From assembly GCA_038521865.1 (NCBI GenBank), contig JBCBKO010000003.1, forward strand, positions 62,001-126,000: a stretch of DNA of 64,000 nt, given 5' to 3'. Each line of letters begins with the position of its first letter. The first letter of the stretch is position 1. The stretch is from CALBPI01 sp038521865. GTDB taxonomy: Bacteria > Pseudomonadota > Gammaproteobacteria > Steroidobacterales > Woeseiaceae. The position numbers and the translations under genes were made by a program. The notes under the pieces are model-generated. The model worked only from the letters and a program-made list of their open reading frames with translations. It ran no database searches and was not told the origin of the DNA. Shown here one piece after another: positions 44,462-53,486 of the stretch.

Positions 44462-45592
44462 CTAACCAGTCAGCGTCTTGTAGATCTGTATGAGCACTGC
44501 CGCTTCGTTCGCCCAATTGAAGTGAGTCTCTACCATTTGACGACCCGCGTTTCCAAGCGCCACCGACTTATCCACCTGATCTAGCAACTGAACAATAGAT
44601 GTCGCCAGAGCCGTTGGAGATCTGGGTTCAACCAATTTGCCAAACTCGCTGTGGCGATTCGCTATGTCCCTGTTTATGGGAAAATCCGAGACAACCGACG
44701 GCAAACCCGCCGCCATGTACTCGAACATTTTTACCGATAAGGCTTCCCGATAATTGCCCGCAGGATGAAAGACGATCAGACCAATCCGACTTCTCTTGAG
44801 CTGCTCAATCAATTGTTCTCTAGATTGCCATCCGAGAAAATCCACATAGGTCCAACCTGGCCTTTTCTCTAGCTCTGCCTGTTTGGTTCCCGCCGAATAC
44901 ACACCACCTAGCAACAGCCGTGCATTAGGGTAGCGCTCTGCCACAAGCGGCATGCAATCAATCATTTCGTAGATGCTGCGCTCTTCGCTCAAGACACCGA
45001 CATACACAACGTTCGGCGGGCGCTCCGAGTAGTCGGCCGTTCCGACGCCCAAGAACTCGTCAAGCTTCGGGTAATTTCGAACAATACCCATCAAAGGGTG
45101 CTTAAAGTTTTGCGCAATCCGCGGAGTCGCAACGACGATTGCGGAGAAAAAGCGAGATACCAACCGCTCCAACAAACCAATCAGAAACGCAGTGGCTCTC
45201 CTGACGGGCCTCGGAAGCCACTCCTTATATAAGAATGCTTCGCTATAATCCTCATGGACATCGTATACGACTGCAGCACCCGACAATCGCAATATCAGCC
45301 CAGCCGGAATCAACTCCGGATCATGAAAGTGATACACGTCTGCCTTTAGCCTCCAAGCGGTTATCAGAAGACGCGGAACGCCGCGGAAAATCCTGCCTAG
45401 ACGGCTTCGCGGTCTTTCGACTCGTACTAGTTCAACGCCTACCGTGTCCGCTTTTGGCATCTCGTAATCAGAGGTTGCAGCGAATACGAGGCTGACCGAA
45501 TAGCCTGCCTCAACTAGGGTCTTACATTCCTTTACGAGAATTCGTGTATCACTAGGTGGGTGAACCGTCGTCAGGTGAGCAACGCGTTTCAT
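44462..45592 (-). CDS. Glycosyltransferase, GT4-like
   Basis: A 376-residue GT4 enzyme. Features: RVAHLTTVHPPSDTRILVKE at the N-terminus, DVYHFHDPELIPAGL and VYDVHEDYSEAF in the acceptor domain, VVYVGVLSEERSIYEM and ALSVKMFEYMAAGLPSVVS (K-x-x-E-Y donor site) in the second domain. The HFHDPEL/VYDVHED pattern is common in capsule and O-antigen transferases. Its start overlaps the Wzy stop by 4 bases. Donor unknown. Confidence 0.88.
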   Translation of the reverse strand: MKRVAHLTTVHPPSDTRILVKECKTLVEAGYSVSLVFAATSDYEMPKADTVGVELVRVERPRSRLGRIFRGVPRLLITAWRLKADVYHFHDPELIPAGLILRLSGAAVVYDVHEDYSEAFLYKEWLPRPVRRATAFLIGLLERLVSRFFSAIVVATPRIAQNFKHPLMGIVRNYPKLDEFLGVGTADYSERPPNVVYVGVLSEERSIYEMIDCMPLVAERYPNARLLLGGVYSAGTKQAELEKRPGWTYVDFLGWQSREQLIEQLKRSRIGLIVFHPAGNYREALSVKMFEYMAAGLPSVVSDFPINRDIANRHSEFGKLVEPRSPTALATSIVQLLDQVDKSVALGNAGRQMVETHFNWANEAAVLIQIYKTLTG

Positions 45593-46884
45593 GACGAGCG
45601 TTCATCTGCGGTTACAGTCGCACTTGAGATTTCGCTGCTTAATAGCCAGAGCAAGAACAACGAAAACAGCAACCCATGTGTCAACAATGAGGTTGTCAGA
45701 TCGCTGCTGGTAATTGCCCAGAGATAACCCGGTAATACAGCCGCGACCGCAAGGGGCATCCCTGTTCGAAGCGCAAGTCCGTCTATAACTCGAAGGAGTA
45801 TTCCCATAATCAATGCGAAAAGGCCTACCCCGAGATATCCAAAGTGCATAAAACCTGCAGCGAGAAACCCGGCATTCGCGGCCGCTTCGGCATGACCATA
45901 AAGATAAACACTCATGGTATTTGGCGTTGGGTAATCAAAGGGGTAGTGAACAAACGACGACAGTATGCTGCTTGACCAACGAACGTGACCCGCCTGGCCG
46001 AAGAACTCAAAATACGCGTAATGCAAATCGGCTGGAACGAAGACTGCGCGTCTAACAAGATACGACGCCGGGGCGATTAAGCCGTACGCCAGCGCCATCG
46101 CATACACGCCGGTGACGCTCGTCGCTGCCATCGCGATAAGTTGATAGGGTTTCATATCCCTTTGCAATAGCGTGTACGTACCAAGAACTAACAACGCAAT
46201 AGCGGCGATAGACTTGTGCGCCGTCACACCGAAAAAGAAAACCTGCAGAGCCAATAGACCGACGAGAATCAGCCAACGACGAGAGACTGCAGCGAAAACC
46301 ACTAGCAACGGATTGATTGACTTGAAAACCCACTGATTCAAGTACGCTAGAACCCCAACTTGAAGCTTGTCGCCTTGTGATCCACGGGAATCATAAATCG
46401 TTGCTAGGTCGAGACTAAAGCCGCTGGCAGCGCCACTAACAAAAACCCAAGCGACGGTCAGAACAGTCATCGAAACACTGAGCACCCAGAACATGCGACG
46501 CCCGCCGATAAGCACCGGCAGCCTAATCGCTGGCAGTCGGTTAATGGCCCAGACCAACAAGTAGGCAAGCACGATGGTTATCGCAACCACGCGACTCTTG
46601 TCCATTAGACCCATCAGCAGCAATACAGGCAGAACAGTCAAGAAAAATAGGCAGAACACCAAGAAATCACTAGGCTTCTCAAATCGATGCGCCACTGTCA
46701 GACTCAGAATAAGAATCAGAACGAATGCCTCAACGCATTTCGAGAGATCGATATTCTCAGCGCTGAACCCCATGTACGCGAACACGGGCGCGACGAAGCC
46801 TACATAGACTATTACAAGAAAAGAAGCGTAACTGAGCGCAAGCGCCGCACTGAGCGTACGCTGCATGCCCGCACTTAGTATCAT
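45589..46884 (-). CDS. wzy: Polysaccharide polymerase (Wzy-like)
   Basis: A 431-residue membrane protein with about eleven helices and a central periplasmic loop (around 150-190: GFSLDLATIYDSRGSQGDKL). Sequence features such as the loop RxxxS and late FGYLGVGLFALIMGILLRVID fit O-antigen polymerases of the OTnase/Wzy type. Placement between Wzz and a glycosyltransferase gene, with 4-base overlaps on both sides, supports the call. Wzy proteins are too diverse to name a linkage. Confidence 0.75.
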   Translation of the reverse strand: MILSAGMQRTLSAALALSYASFLVIVYVGFVAPVFAYMGFSAENIDLSKCVEAFVLILILSLTVAHRFEKPSDFLVFCLFFLTVLPVLLLMGLMDKSRVVAITIVLAYLLVWAINRLPAIRLPVLIGGRRMFWVLSVSMTVLTVAWVFVSGAASGFSLDLATIYDSRGSQGDKLQVGVLAYLNQWVFKSINPLLVVFAAVSRRWLILVGLLALQVFFFGVTAHKSIAAIALLVLGTYTLLQRDMKPYQLIAMAATSVTGVYAMALAYGLIAPASYLVRRAVFVPADLHYAYFEFFGQAGHVRWSSSILSSFVHYPFDYPTPNTMSVYLYGHAEAAANAGFLAAGFMHFGYLGVGLFALIMGILLRVIDGLALRTGMPLAVAAVLPGYLWAITSSDLTTSLLTHGLLFSLFLLWLLSSEISSATVTADERSS

Positions 46885-47771
46885 TGAAGGGCGTCTCGTT
46901 GCTCCCGAATCGCTGCCACCATTGCAAGTAAGAAAACGGCGATCACAAAGAAAATTACTGAAAGGACCGAATAGACGATCAACGACGGAGAAATTCGATC
47001 ACGCTCACTAGCGGGAAAAGCAGGATCTACCACTTGGAAAGCATACTGATCACGCACGCGGATCAGCGTCAACTTTTGCATCTGAGACTCAAGCAAACTC
47101 AGAACAACGTCTCGGATTTCGACTTGGGACGTCACATCGTACTCTTTTTTTAGCGCATCGATTGCGCGTGACGCTTTCTCTGAATCGCGCCTCCGCATCT
47201 GATCATTCGCCATAGCTACAAGACGATTTGCCCAATCAGCTGCTTGTTTGCGATCGTACCAACGCGCGCGAACTTTAATGACGCTGGCCGTTCTGTCTTC
47301 GATGATGGAAAAGATCTCTCGGTCGAGTCGAGTCACCGCCTCCTCCAAATCAGGCTCCCGACCTGGGAACCAGTCACTCGCGTCGCTGTCCCATCGCTTT
47401 GCGTATAACACAGGCAACAATTTAAGCTCATTGATGAACTCACGATAGAGCGCTCGCGAACCGAGTAAGGCCCGGGCTTCAGTCGCTGACCCAGAACTTC
47501 CTGGCACGGACGCGCCGGCTAGCTGAGCGAGCGGCCCCAAACTGTTGGCCAAAGAGGCGAGCGCGCCAGCACCTCCATCATCCAGAGCGGGAACAGCTAC
47601 CAGAACTGCTTCATAGCGAGGCGTCGCTTTTAGGTACGCGAATGTACACACTGCGGCAATGACAAGCGCAAGAAAGAACACCCAACCGATACGACGAACC
47701 ACGAACGTGGCTATCACAGACAAGTCAATGGTCATTGATTCTTTAGCCGCCGGATCCATCGACATCGTCAA
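46881..47771 (-). CDS. wzz: Chain-length determinant (Wzz family, no kinase domain)
   Basis: A 296-residue inner-membrane protein: first helix VRRIGWVFFLALVIAAVCTF near 27-46, Wzz-like ATPRYEAVLVAVPAL, a helical periplasmic stretch with the pattern KASRAIDALKKEYDVTSQ, and a final helix SLIVYSVLSVIFFVIAVFLL ending in a short cytoplasmic tail without a tyrosine cluster. Start could also be internal (Met13). It controls length of the second polysaccharide. Its start overlaps the export-protein stop by 4 bases. No second autokinase lies nearby. Confidence 0.87.
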   Translation of the reverse strand: MTMSMDPAAKESMTIDLSVIATFVVRRIGWVFFLALVIAAVCTFAYLKATPRYEAVLVAVPALDDGGAGALASLANSLGPLAQLAGASVPGSSGSATEARALLGSRALYREFINELKLLPVLYAKRWDSDASDWFPGREPDLEEAVTRLDREIFSIIEDRTASVIKVRARWYDRKQAADWANRLVAMANDQMRRRDSEKASRAIDALKKEYDVTSQVEIRDVVLSLLESQMQKLTLIRVRDQYAFQVVDPAFPASERDRISPSLIVYSVLSVIFFVIAVFLLAMVAAIREQRDALQ

Positions 47772-50455
47772 AAAGAGTTCACTGCCGCGACGGCAATCGC
47801 AAGGTTGTACACAATTTGCGTAACGCTCGACCAGAGCGTTAACGGCGCCATACGGTCGGCGTCAATCGGCACCACGATCGTGTCGCCGGGGCGAATATCT
47901 GTACCCCGAACCCGACGCAACCATGCCGAACCGGAGTTGGCAACGACCTGCCCGTTCGCGCGAACCACGTAAATTCTCTTACTGTCTGCCTTACTAGTCA
48001 GCCCACCACTGCGCGAAATGTAGTCATCTCGGTCTAGGTCATTGTCAAAAAGATGACTAGTTGCGTACTGCACTTCGCCAATAACTGTGACTTCCTGCAC
48101 TGTCTGTGGAATCAACAACGAATCACCATCGCGCAGTCTAATGGTCGACGTGGAATCACTAGCTAGAACTTCCGTCAAATCAATGACAAGTCTGCCAGTC
48201 GCTTGGCTTTCGCGAAGTTGACTTAGCAAGCTCTGACCGAACACGAATGCCTGCTGCGTGTTGCCTGATAGCGCTGCCTGTTGGAGCGCCAGTGACGCGA
48301 GATCGGCCTCGAGTCGAGAAATCAACGTGTTGATCTGCTCCTCTTCTCGCTGCTTAAGAATCTCTCGCGTGAACACAGCACCATCCGGAAAGGACAAATC
48401 GGTCAAGCCGCCCGCACGCGCTACAACCGACGCGAGGCTCTCACCACGCTTGATCGGATATGTACCTGGAAATCTAACTTCGCCGAGAATCTCAACCGTC
48501 TCTTGCTCACGCCACTCCGGAACCTCGCGAATATTGAGGTAATCGTAAGGTTCAAGAGCTTCGTCGGCGAGCAAATCGCCCTCGATGATTTTTTGGAGAT
48601 TGATGCGAATCAACGTGGTGCGCCTCGTACCATCCTCGCCGACGACATACCGAGTAAGTTCTGCGTCGTCCAGGTACGCTGAAGCAGTGAACCCACCACC
48701 GGCTCGGAGCAGGTCACTGACTCGCATGCCAGGTTCCAGTGGATACTCACCACTCGATCGAATCTGCCCTGCAATCGAAACCTTACGAACCTGCTGTCCA
48801 TCAATGGTCTGCCGTTCAATTTCTGCAAGCATGTCGCGTAACGCTGCGCCGCGAGACGGCCCCATTGGAAACGCGAAGACGCGATCGCGAGGCATTAGCA
48901 ATGGATCCTCGGCGGTTCCCGGTGCTTGCAACGCGGCATTAAGATCAGCGGAAACGACCTCTATCCGACCATCATCTGTTGGCTCACGTCGGATCAATAA
49001 ATAACCAAAATCCGCCTGCGGCTTGAGCAATGCCGGCGAAGGCACCACATCTGACAAACGTAGACCATCACGCCACTGGTACGGCGTCGGCCGGCGGAAA
49101 TGGCCAACGAGCTCGACGGATTGGTCGAGGCGGTCGATGATCGGGAAGACGCGTAGTACATCGCCATCCCGCATTGTCACAACGTCGTTGGATGCCTCAA
49201 GGTTAACATCGATGATTTGTCGATCACCTTTTTCCGAGATACGCTCGATTCTGCCCGTCGAAGCAAACGCAAACGGCGTCAGACCACCTGCTAGTACCAC
49301 CAGTTCTGATGCGCTCGTGGCGTCATTCAGTTCGTAGTAAGCAGGTCGCTCGACCTCGCCCTCAACAGCGACTCTCGGACCTACTGGTGGCACAAAGATT
49401 ACGTCTCCGGGTAACAACCGACGATCGCGACGCGTATCCCCCCGCAAAAGAAGATCATAGAAATCGAGTGTTCCGATCAGTTTGCCGTTGCGTTTGAGCT
49501 GGATGTTACGAAGTGTGCCTGATTTACGCACTCCACCGGAAAGGAGCAAGGCGTTGGTCATCGTACTCAGGCCACTGACAACGTAAGAACCCGGCTCGTT
49601 GACATCCCCCAACACAAAGACACGAATCGAACGTAGCTCGCCTATCGTGACAGAGGCGCGAACCCCAATCTTCTGCTCGGTAATCCGGTCAACGATAGCG
49701 TTTCGCGCCTCGTCAAACGTCAGTCCTACTAGGCTGATTGGTCCGATATCGGGGAGAGAAATATCGCCATCACGAGACACAAAAACCCGTATTTCGTCTG
49801 TTTCGTTACCAAACAACTGAATGATCAACTCGTCGCCTGGCCCAATTACATACTCAGAAGGAACTGGTACGTCGGTCGCAGGCGCGAAAGTTGTCGGCAC
49901 CTCATCGAAAAGCTCGTAGCCAAAATACTCGAGAGCCTCAAGTCCAATTGCGTCCAGAGGCAGACGAGTAACCGTAATTTCATAGGCTGAGAGAAAACGT
50001 ATGGCACCAAGTCGCAGTGCCGCCTGCTCATCGTCTAATCCCGACAATGGTGCGCTGGCAACGCCCGGCAATGACAAAACCCCCTGATCATCAAGCTCGT
50101 ATACGCCTGTACCGGCCAATTCGAGAACCGGCGTTGGGAGTGACTCTTCTACATCCTCACGAGGAACATCAATCAGTTCGAAACTGATGACCAGTGTGTC
50201 GCCAGCCTGAATGACCTCCGGACGTTCTTCTGTTGGCAACTCGCGGCTGCGAGTTAGAACAGGAAAATCCAGAGCATTGCTATTCTCGAGTGCATCAGGC
50301 TCGAGACCGTATTGCTCCAGCAGCTCCCGCTGTTGGCTCTCGGGTAATGACTGTAGAAGCTCGAGCTGCTCGGGAGTCGGTGTAGGTGCTCCTTGCGCAA
50401 GCAAAGCAGCGCTCGGCACCACAGCAATCAATGACAAAATGAAAAGTCGAATCAC
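47768..50455 (-). CDS. Large SLBB-domain polysaccharide export protein (Wza-like)
   Basis: An 895-residue exported protein, GTG start with AGG about 8 bases upstream. Signal peptide 1-20 (LFILSLIAVVPSAALLA, no lipobox Cys), a linker rich in Pro/Gln/Glu, a Poly_export domain (EYVIGPGDELIIQLFGNETD) and about five SLBB domains, recognised by repeats such as VFVLGDVNEPGSYVVSGLST, VAVEGEVERPAYYELND, VSIAGQIRSSGEYPLEPGM and VEILGEVRFPGTYPIKRGE. A weakly hydrophobic stretch ends the protein. It is over twice the size of E. coli Wza and probably spans much of the periplasm. It starts the wzz-wzy part of the operon. Confidence 0.9.
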   Translation of the reverse strand: MIRLFILSLIAVVPSAALLAQGAPTPTPEQLELLQSLPESQQRELLEQYGLEPDALENSNALDFPVLTRSRELPTEERPEVIQAGDTLVISFELIDVPREDVEESLPTPVLELAGTGVYELDDQGVLSLPGVASAPLSGLDDEQAALRLGAIRFLSAYEITVTRLPLDAIGLEALEYFGYELFDEVPTTFAPATDVPVPSEYVIGPGDELIIQLFGNETDEIRVFVSRDGDISLPDIGPISLVGLTFDEARNAIVDRITEQKIGVRASVTIGELRSIRVFVLGDVNEPGSYVVSGLSTMTNALLLSGGVRKSGTLRNIQLKRNGKLIGTLDFYDLLLRGDTRRDRRLLPGDVIFVPPVGPRVAVEGEVERPAYYELNDATSASELVVLAGGLTPFAFASTGRIERISEKGDRQIIDVNLEASNDVVTMRDGDVLRVFPIIDRLDQSVELVGHFRRPTPYQWRDGLRLSDVVPSPALLKPQADFGYLLIRREPTDDGRIEVVSADLNAALQAPGTAEDPLLMPRDRVFAFPMGPSRGAALRDMLAEIERQTIDGQQVRKVSIAGQIRSSGEYPLEPGMRVSDLLRAGGGFTASAYLDDAELTRYVVGEDGTRRTTLIRINLQKIIEGDLLADEALEPYDYLNIREVPEWREQETVEILGEVRFPGTYPIKRGESLASVVARAGGLTDLSFPDGAVFTREILKQREEEQINTLISRLEADLASLALQQAALSGNTQQAFVFGQSLLSQLRESQATGRLVIDLTEVLASDSTSTIRLRDGDSLLIPQTVQEVTVIGEVQYATSHLFDNDLDRDDYISRSGGLTSKADSKRIYVVRANGQVVANSGSAWLRRVRGTDIRPGDTIVVPIDADRMAPLTLWSSVTQIVYNLAIAVAAVNSF

Positions 50456-50498
50456 GAAGAACCTGCGGGATCACCCACGCTCAAGCCGATGCTCGCGG

Positions 50499-50504
50499 AG
50501 TATA
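50499..50504 (-). promoter_or_regulatory. Candidate -10 box upstream of the SLBB export gene
   Basis: The minus strand carries TATACT about 45 bases before the GTG start of the export gene, just after the end of the Wzi gene. The -35 region is weak (GCCTTA at 17 bases), so this promoter is tentative. Confidence 0.3.
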
Positions 50505-50517
50505 CCGTATGCATAGC

Positions 50518-51999
50518 TCAGTAAGGCATACGCCAGCCAACGAACACACGAGCGTCATCGTTGCTCGAGCCAGCGATCGTATCTTCGAATCTGGAGACAC
50601 CAGCACCAAGCTCCAATTCGCCGTTGCCCACACTCATACGCCAGCTAACTTCAAACGAAACGAACTCGGCGGGAGTGGACGACACTGTGTTCGCCAAGTC
50701 TTCTGGGCCCTCCTGATTCAAGTCCGCAATTCGCGCGATTGCCTGGAGTGTGCCGCCTTGTGAGTTCACGGCAACAACACCAACAGAGATTACGTCCGCG
50801 TCATTATCCGCAGAGTGACCAATGCTTCGACCTTTATAACGGTAGCCCGTTTGGTAAAGGCTGCTGTTGTATCCGCAGTTGGGTCGGGTACTGGATTCGT
50901 AGAACTGGCAAGTAGTGCCAGCGTATTCCGCAAATCCGCGGAGGCTGAAATCACGGTAGCGCCCTGTCCACTCGACACCGACCTGACCCAGATATCGGCT
51001 AGGAAATCCGCCCGCCTCATCTTCGCCAATAAACTGGCCATACACCGCGCCATTGGCAGGTGCCCAACGTGGCGCCCAACGAAAATCGACGCCTGCCAGT
51101 TGGTTGCCGGGCTCGTTCGACCGATCGATCCCATCTCCCTGGTTATCGCGCCCGATGACCAAATTGACCAACGTATCGAGATCGCACGGACGATCACCGC
51201 TCCCGCACCACTGCGCGGTGCGAGACAGACCGATCTCGAGTGACTGTAGCGGGCGAAAATTAACGCGCAGACCCAAAAACCGTGCATTCGGCACTGCCCG
51301 GTCATTCTCGAGCTGCCCCCAAACGAGGCTGGCATCCCAGGGCCCAATCCACGACAACCACTTGCTGCGGAATGGTGCGGTATCGTTGCGCTCGACAGAA
51401 AACGCGGGGATCGGACGCTGGTTGTTGCCGAGAATAATGCTGCCGTCGTATCCGGGGCCCCACCAGCGCTCCAACGCGCCCGCAGAGATCATGTAATTGC
51501 CAAGTTGCAAACCGACGTACGACCCATCGAGCCTGATGTCATCGTCATCGTCCGGGCTACTGACCGCGTTAATGTTGACCCGCGCCGCAAAGCGATTGCC
51601 CATCCAGGAGGCGCCGGCCGTGATATCGCTATCCTCACGGGCTCGATCCTCGAAGCCACGAAGGATGAGCGGACCGGTATCGTATTTGGCGTCTACGCCA
51701 TACTGCAGCTCGCGTAATCGGGTAGCTTGCGCACCAAGCCGCCGCACACGAGTCAATGCACCAAGTGATGATTGATCCAACTTCTCCACGGCTCCAAAAT
51801 CAGAGATATCGTTCAGGACATCCCCCCACGAAAGTGGCCAGCTCGTCACCGGCGAGGTGATGACGCCCTCATCTGCCAGCAGTTGAATGTCATGGCGAAG
51901 GGCAAGGTCGCCCGGATCAATGTAAGGGCCTGCGTGGACAGCAGCCGCTACCAACAGTCCACCCATCATTGCCGTGAACTGGTATTTCACTCGACGCAC
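50518..51999 (-). CDS. wzi: Capsule assembly Wzi family outer-membrane protein
   Basis: A 493-residue exported protein with GTG start and AAGGA 6-8 bases upstream. Signal peptide ends near VHA-GPYIDPGD. The mature part is beta-strand rich with the family hallmarks: an N-terminal DLALRHDIQLLADEGVI helix, WWGPGYDGSIILGNNQRPIP and SWIGPWDASLVWGQLEND, and a C-terminal strand DDARVFVGWRMPY ending in Tyr. Wzi proteins are lectin-like barrels that hold capsule at the cell surface. This suggests that the second polymer is retained as capsule rather than freely released. Confidence 0.9.
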   Translation of the reverse strand: MRRVKYQFTAMMGGLLVAAAVHAGPYIDPGDLALRHDIQLLADEGVITSPVTSWPLSWGDVLNDISDFGAVEKLDQSSLGALTRVRRLGAQATRLRELQYGVDAKYDTGPLILRGFEDRAREDSDITAGASWMGNRFAARVNINAVSSPDDDDDIRLDGSYVGLQLGNYMISAGALERWWGPGYDGSIILGNNQRPIPAFSVERNDTAPFRSKWLSWIGPWDASLVWGQLENDRAVPNARFLGLRVNFRPLQSLEIGLSRTAQWCGSGDRPCDLDTLVNLVIGRDNQGDGIDRSNEPGNQLAGVDFRWAPRWAPANGAVYGQFIGEDEAGGFPSRYLGQVGVEWTGRYRDFSLRGFAEYAGTTCQFYESSTRPNCGYNSSLYQTGYRYKGRSIGHSADNDADVISVGVVAVNSQGGTLQAIARIADLNQEGPEDLANTVSSTPAEFVSFEVSWRMSVGNGELELGAGVSRFEDTIAGSSNDDARVFVGWRMPY

Positions 52000-52035
52000 C
52001 GCACTTCCTTGCAGCTAATCATTGGTACGAATGGG

Positions 52036-52041
52036 ATCATA
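52036..52041 (-). promoter_or_regulatory. Candidate -10 box for wzi
   Basis: TATGAT on the minus strand lies about 37 bases upstream of the wzi GTG start, inside the 57-base gap after the nitroreductase gene. No strong -35 hexamer is present at 16-18 bases. Confidence 0.3.
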
Positions 52042-52056
52042 CCAGTGCGACAGTCA

Positions 52057-52647
52057 CTAGACGATTTTGCAGGCATCCTCGAAATCGAGCCGCGGCAAAC
52101 GCGGGTGCACCTCGCTGTAGTCACCGTAGCCGGTGTTTAGCAGGAAATTCGCTTTGAATCGACCATCCGGAAAGAACTCACCGTTGACCCCTGCAGGATC
52201 AAAGCCGGACATCGGCCCACAGTCGAGACCCAGCGAACGTAACGCGATAATCAGGTAACCGCCTTGCAGGCTGCCATTGCGCATGGCGTTCTCATAGATG
52301 CTCTCGTCACTGCCAGTGAACCAGTCGCGCGCACCGGGGTTATGCGGATGTAGCTCCGGCACCCGTTCGTAGAACTCGCTGTCATAGGCCACGATGATTG
52401 TGGCGGGCGCCGTCATCGTCTTCTCGATATTCGATTCGATCAGGTGTGGTCTCAACCGAGCCCGTCCCTCGTCCGTCGTAATGAACACCAACCGAGTCGG
52501 GCAACAGTTTGCGCTCGTCGGGCCCATTCTCATGAGCGCGTAGGCTTCTCTTAGCTGCGACTCGTCAACAGGCTTATCCAACCAGTGAGCACAGGTTCTT
52601 GCCTCCAGAAACAACCGCTCGTAAACGTCATCAGAGAACTTCGTCAT
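52057..52647 (-). CDS. rutE: Malonic semialdehyde reductase-like nitroreductase (RutE family)
   Basis: A 196-residue FMN-dependent nitroreductase-fold protein. ALMRMGPTSANCCPTRLVFI, ATIIVAYDSEFYERVPEL and GLDCGPMSGFDPAGVN line up well, from memory, with E. coli RutE, which reduces malonic semialdehyde to 3-hydroxypropionate at the end of uracil degradation. No rutABCD genes are near, so the physiological substrate is open. Start at MTKFSDDVYERLF, which overlaps the upstream stop by 4 bases. Confidence 0.88.
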   Translation of the reverse strand: MTKFSDDVYERLFLEARTCAHWLDKPVDESQLREAYALMRMGPTSANCCPTRLVFITTDEGRARLRPHLIESNIEKTMTAPATIIVAYDSEFYERVPELHPHNPGARDWFTGSDESIYENAMRNGSLQGGYLIIALRSLGLDCGPMSGFDPAGVNGEFFPDGRFKANFLLNTGYGDYSEVHPRLPRLDFEDACKIV

Positions 52648-53486
52648 CGGTCCTGCTCCATAGAATTCCAACCAGCATCATCGCCCGAAATTAGTCCGTC
52701 GTCCGCCAATTTGGTGAGGTGTGCAAGCAGCGACATCCGTGCAACGGGCAACACCACCTCCGGCACGTCGTGGTAGACCTTCGGCAGAAGACCGTCCGTG
52801 CTTACCGGTGCGTGTTCCGCCACCATTTCCAGTACCAGCGCTTCGCGCCGTTTGCGATGCTCTACGATCGCATCGATCGCTGCGATCGGGTCGGCAATCA
52901 CGCGACCATGTCCAGGCGCAATACAGCGCGCACCTACTGTTCGCAGTCGCGCCATCGAATCAAAATAGGCCTGCATATCACCATCGGGCGCTGCGATAAC
53001 GACCGTCGAGCCTTCCATGATGTGGTCGCCGGTAAACAACATGTCGGGTCCTGCGAGCAGAAAGCACACATGATTCGATGCATGGCCGGGGGTGTGGATG
53101 ACCGTCACTTGGTGACCATCGCAATCGAGTACATCGCCATCGGCAAACTCAACATCCGGCACGAAGGTCTGGTCGTTTTCAAATGTGTTTGGTGCTTGCA
53201 TGCCGAACAGCGGCGCGCCGGTTGCTTTCGCGATCGGCGTCGCTGCCGGGCTGTGGTCGCGATGTGTGTGCGTGACGACAACGCGTTCGAGTCGATCCCC
53301 CACTTCGTCCAGCAAGGCATCGATATGCGCGGGGTCGTCTGGCCCCGGGTCGATCAGCGTTACGCGCTCTTGACCGATCCAGTAGACATTGGTGCCAGGG
53401 CCGGTCATAACGCCTGCATTCGGTGCGGTGTAGCGTGTGACCCCGCTCTCGATAACCACAGGCTGTGCAACAGCAATCGGGATCAA
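52644..53486 (-). CDS. Metallo-beta-lactamase-fold hydrolase (LACTB2-like)
   Basis: A 280-residue zinc hydrolase. VVVTHTHRDHSPAATPI provides the H-x-H-x-D-H metal motif; VIHTPGHASNH, LFTGDHIMEG and IAPGHGRVI give the other ligands. A winged-helix-like C-terminal region (AHLTKLADDGLISGDDAGW) is typical of the LACTB2/RNase-like branch. Substrate unknown. It overlaps the Nudix gene by 4 bases upstream and the nitroreductase gene downstream, so the three form one minus-strand operon. Confidence 0.88.
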   Translation of the reverse strand: MIPIAVAQPVVIESGVTRYTAPNAGVMTGPGTNVYWIGQERVTLIDPGPDDPAHIDALLDEVGDRLERVVVTHTHRDHSPAATPIAKATGAPLFGMQAPNTFENDQTFVPDVEFADGDVLDCDGHQVTVIHTPGHASNHVCFLLAGPDMLFTGDHIMEGSTVVIAAPDGDMQAYFDSMARLRTVGARCIAPGHGRVIADPIAAIDAIVEHRKRREALVLEMVAEHAPVSTDGLLPKVYHDVPEVVLPVARMSLLAHLTKLADDGLISGDDAGWNSMEQDR

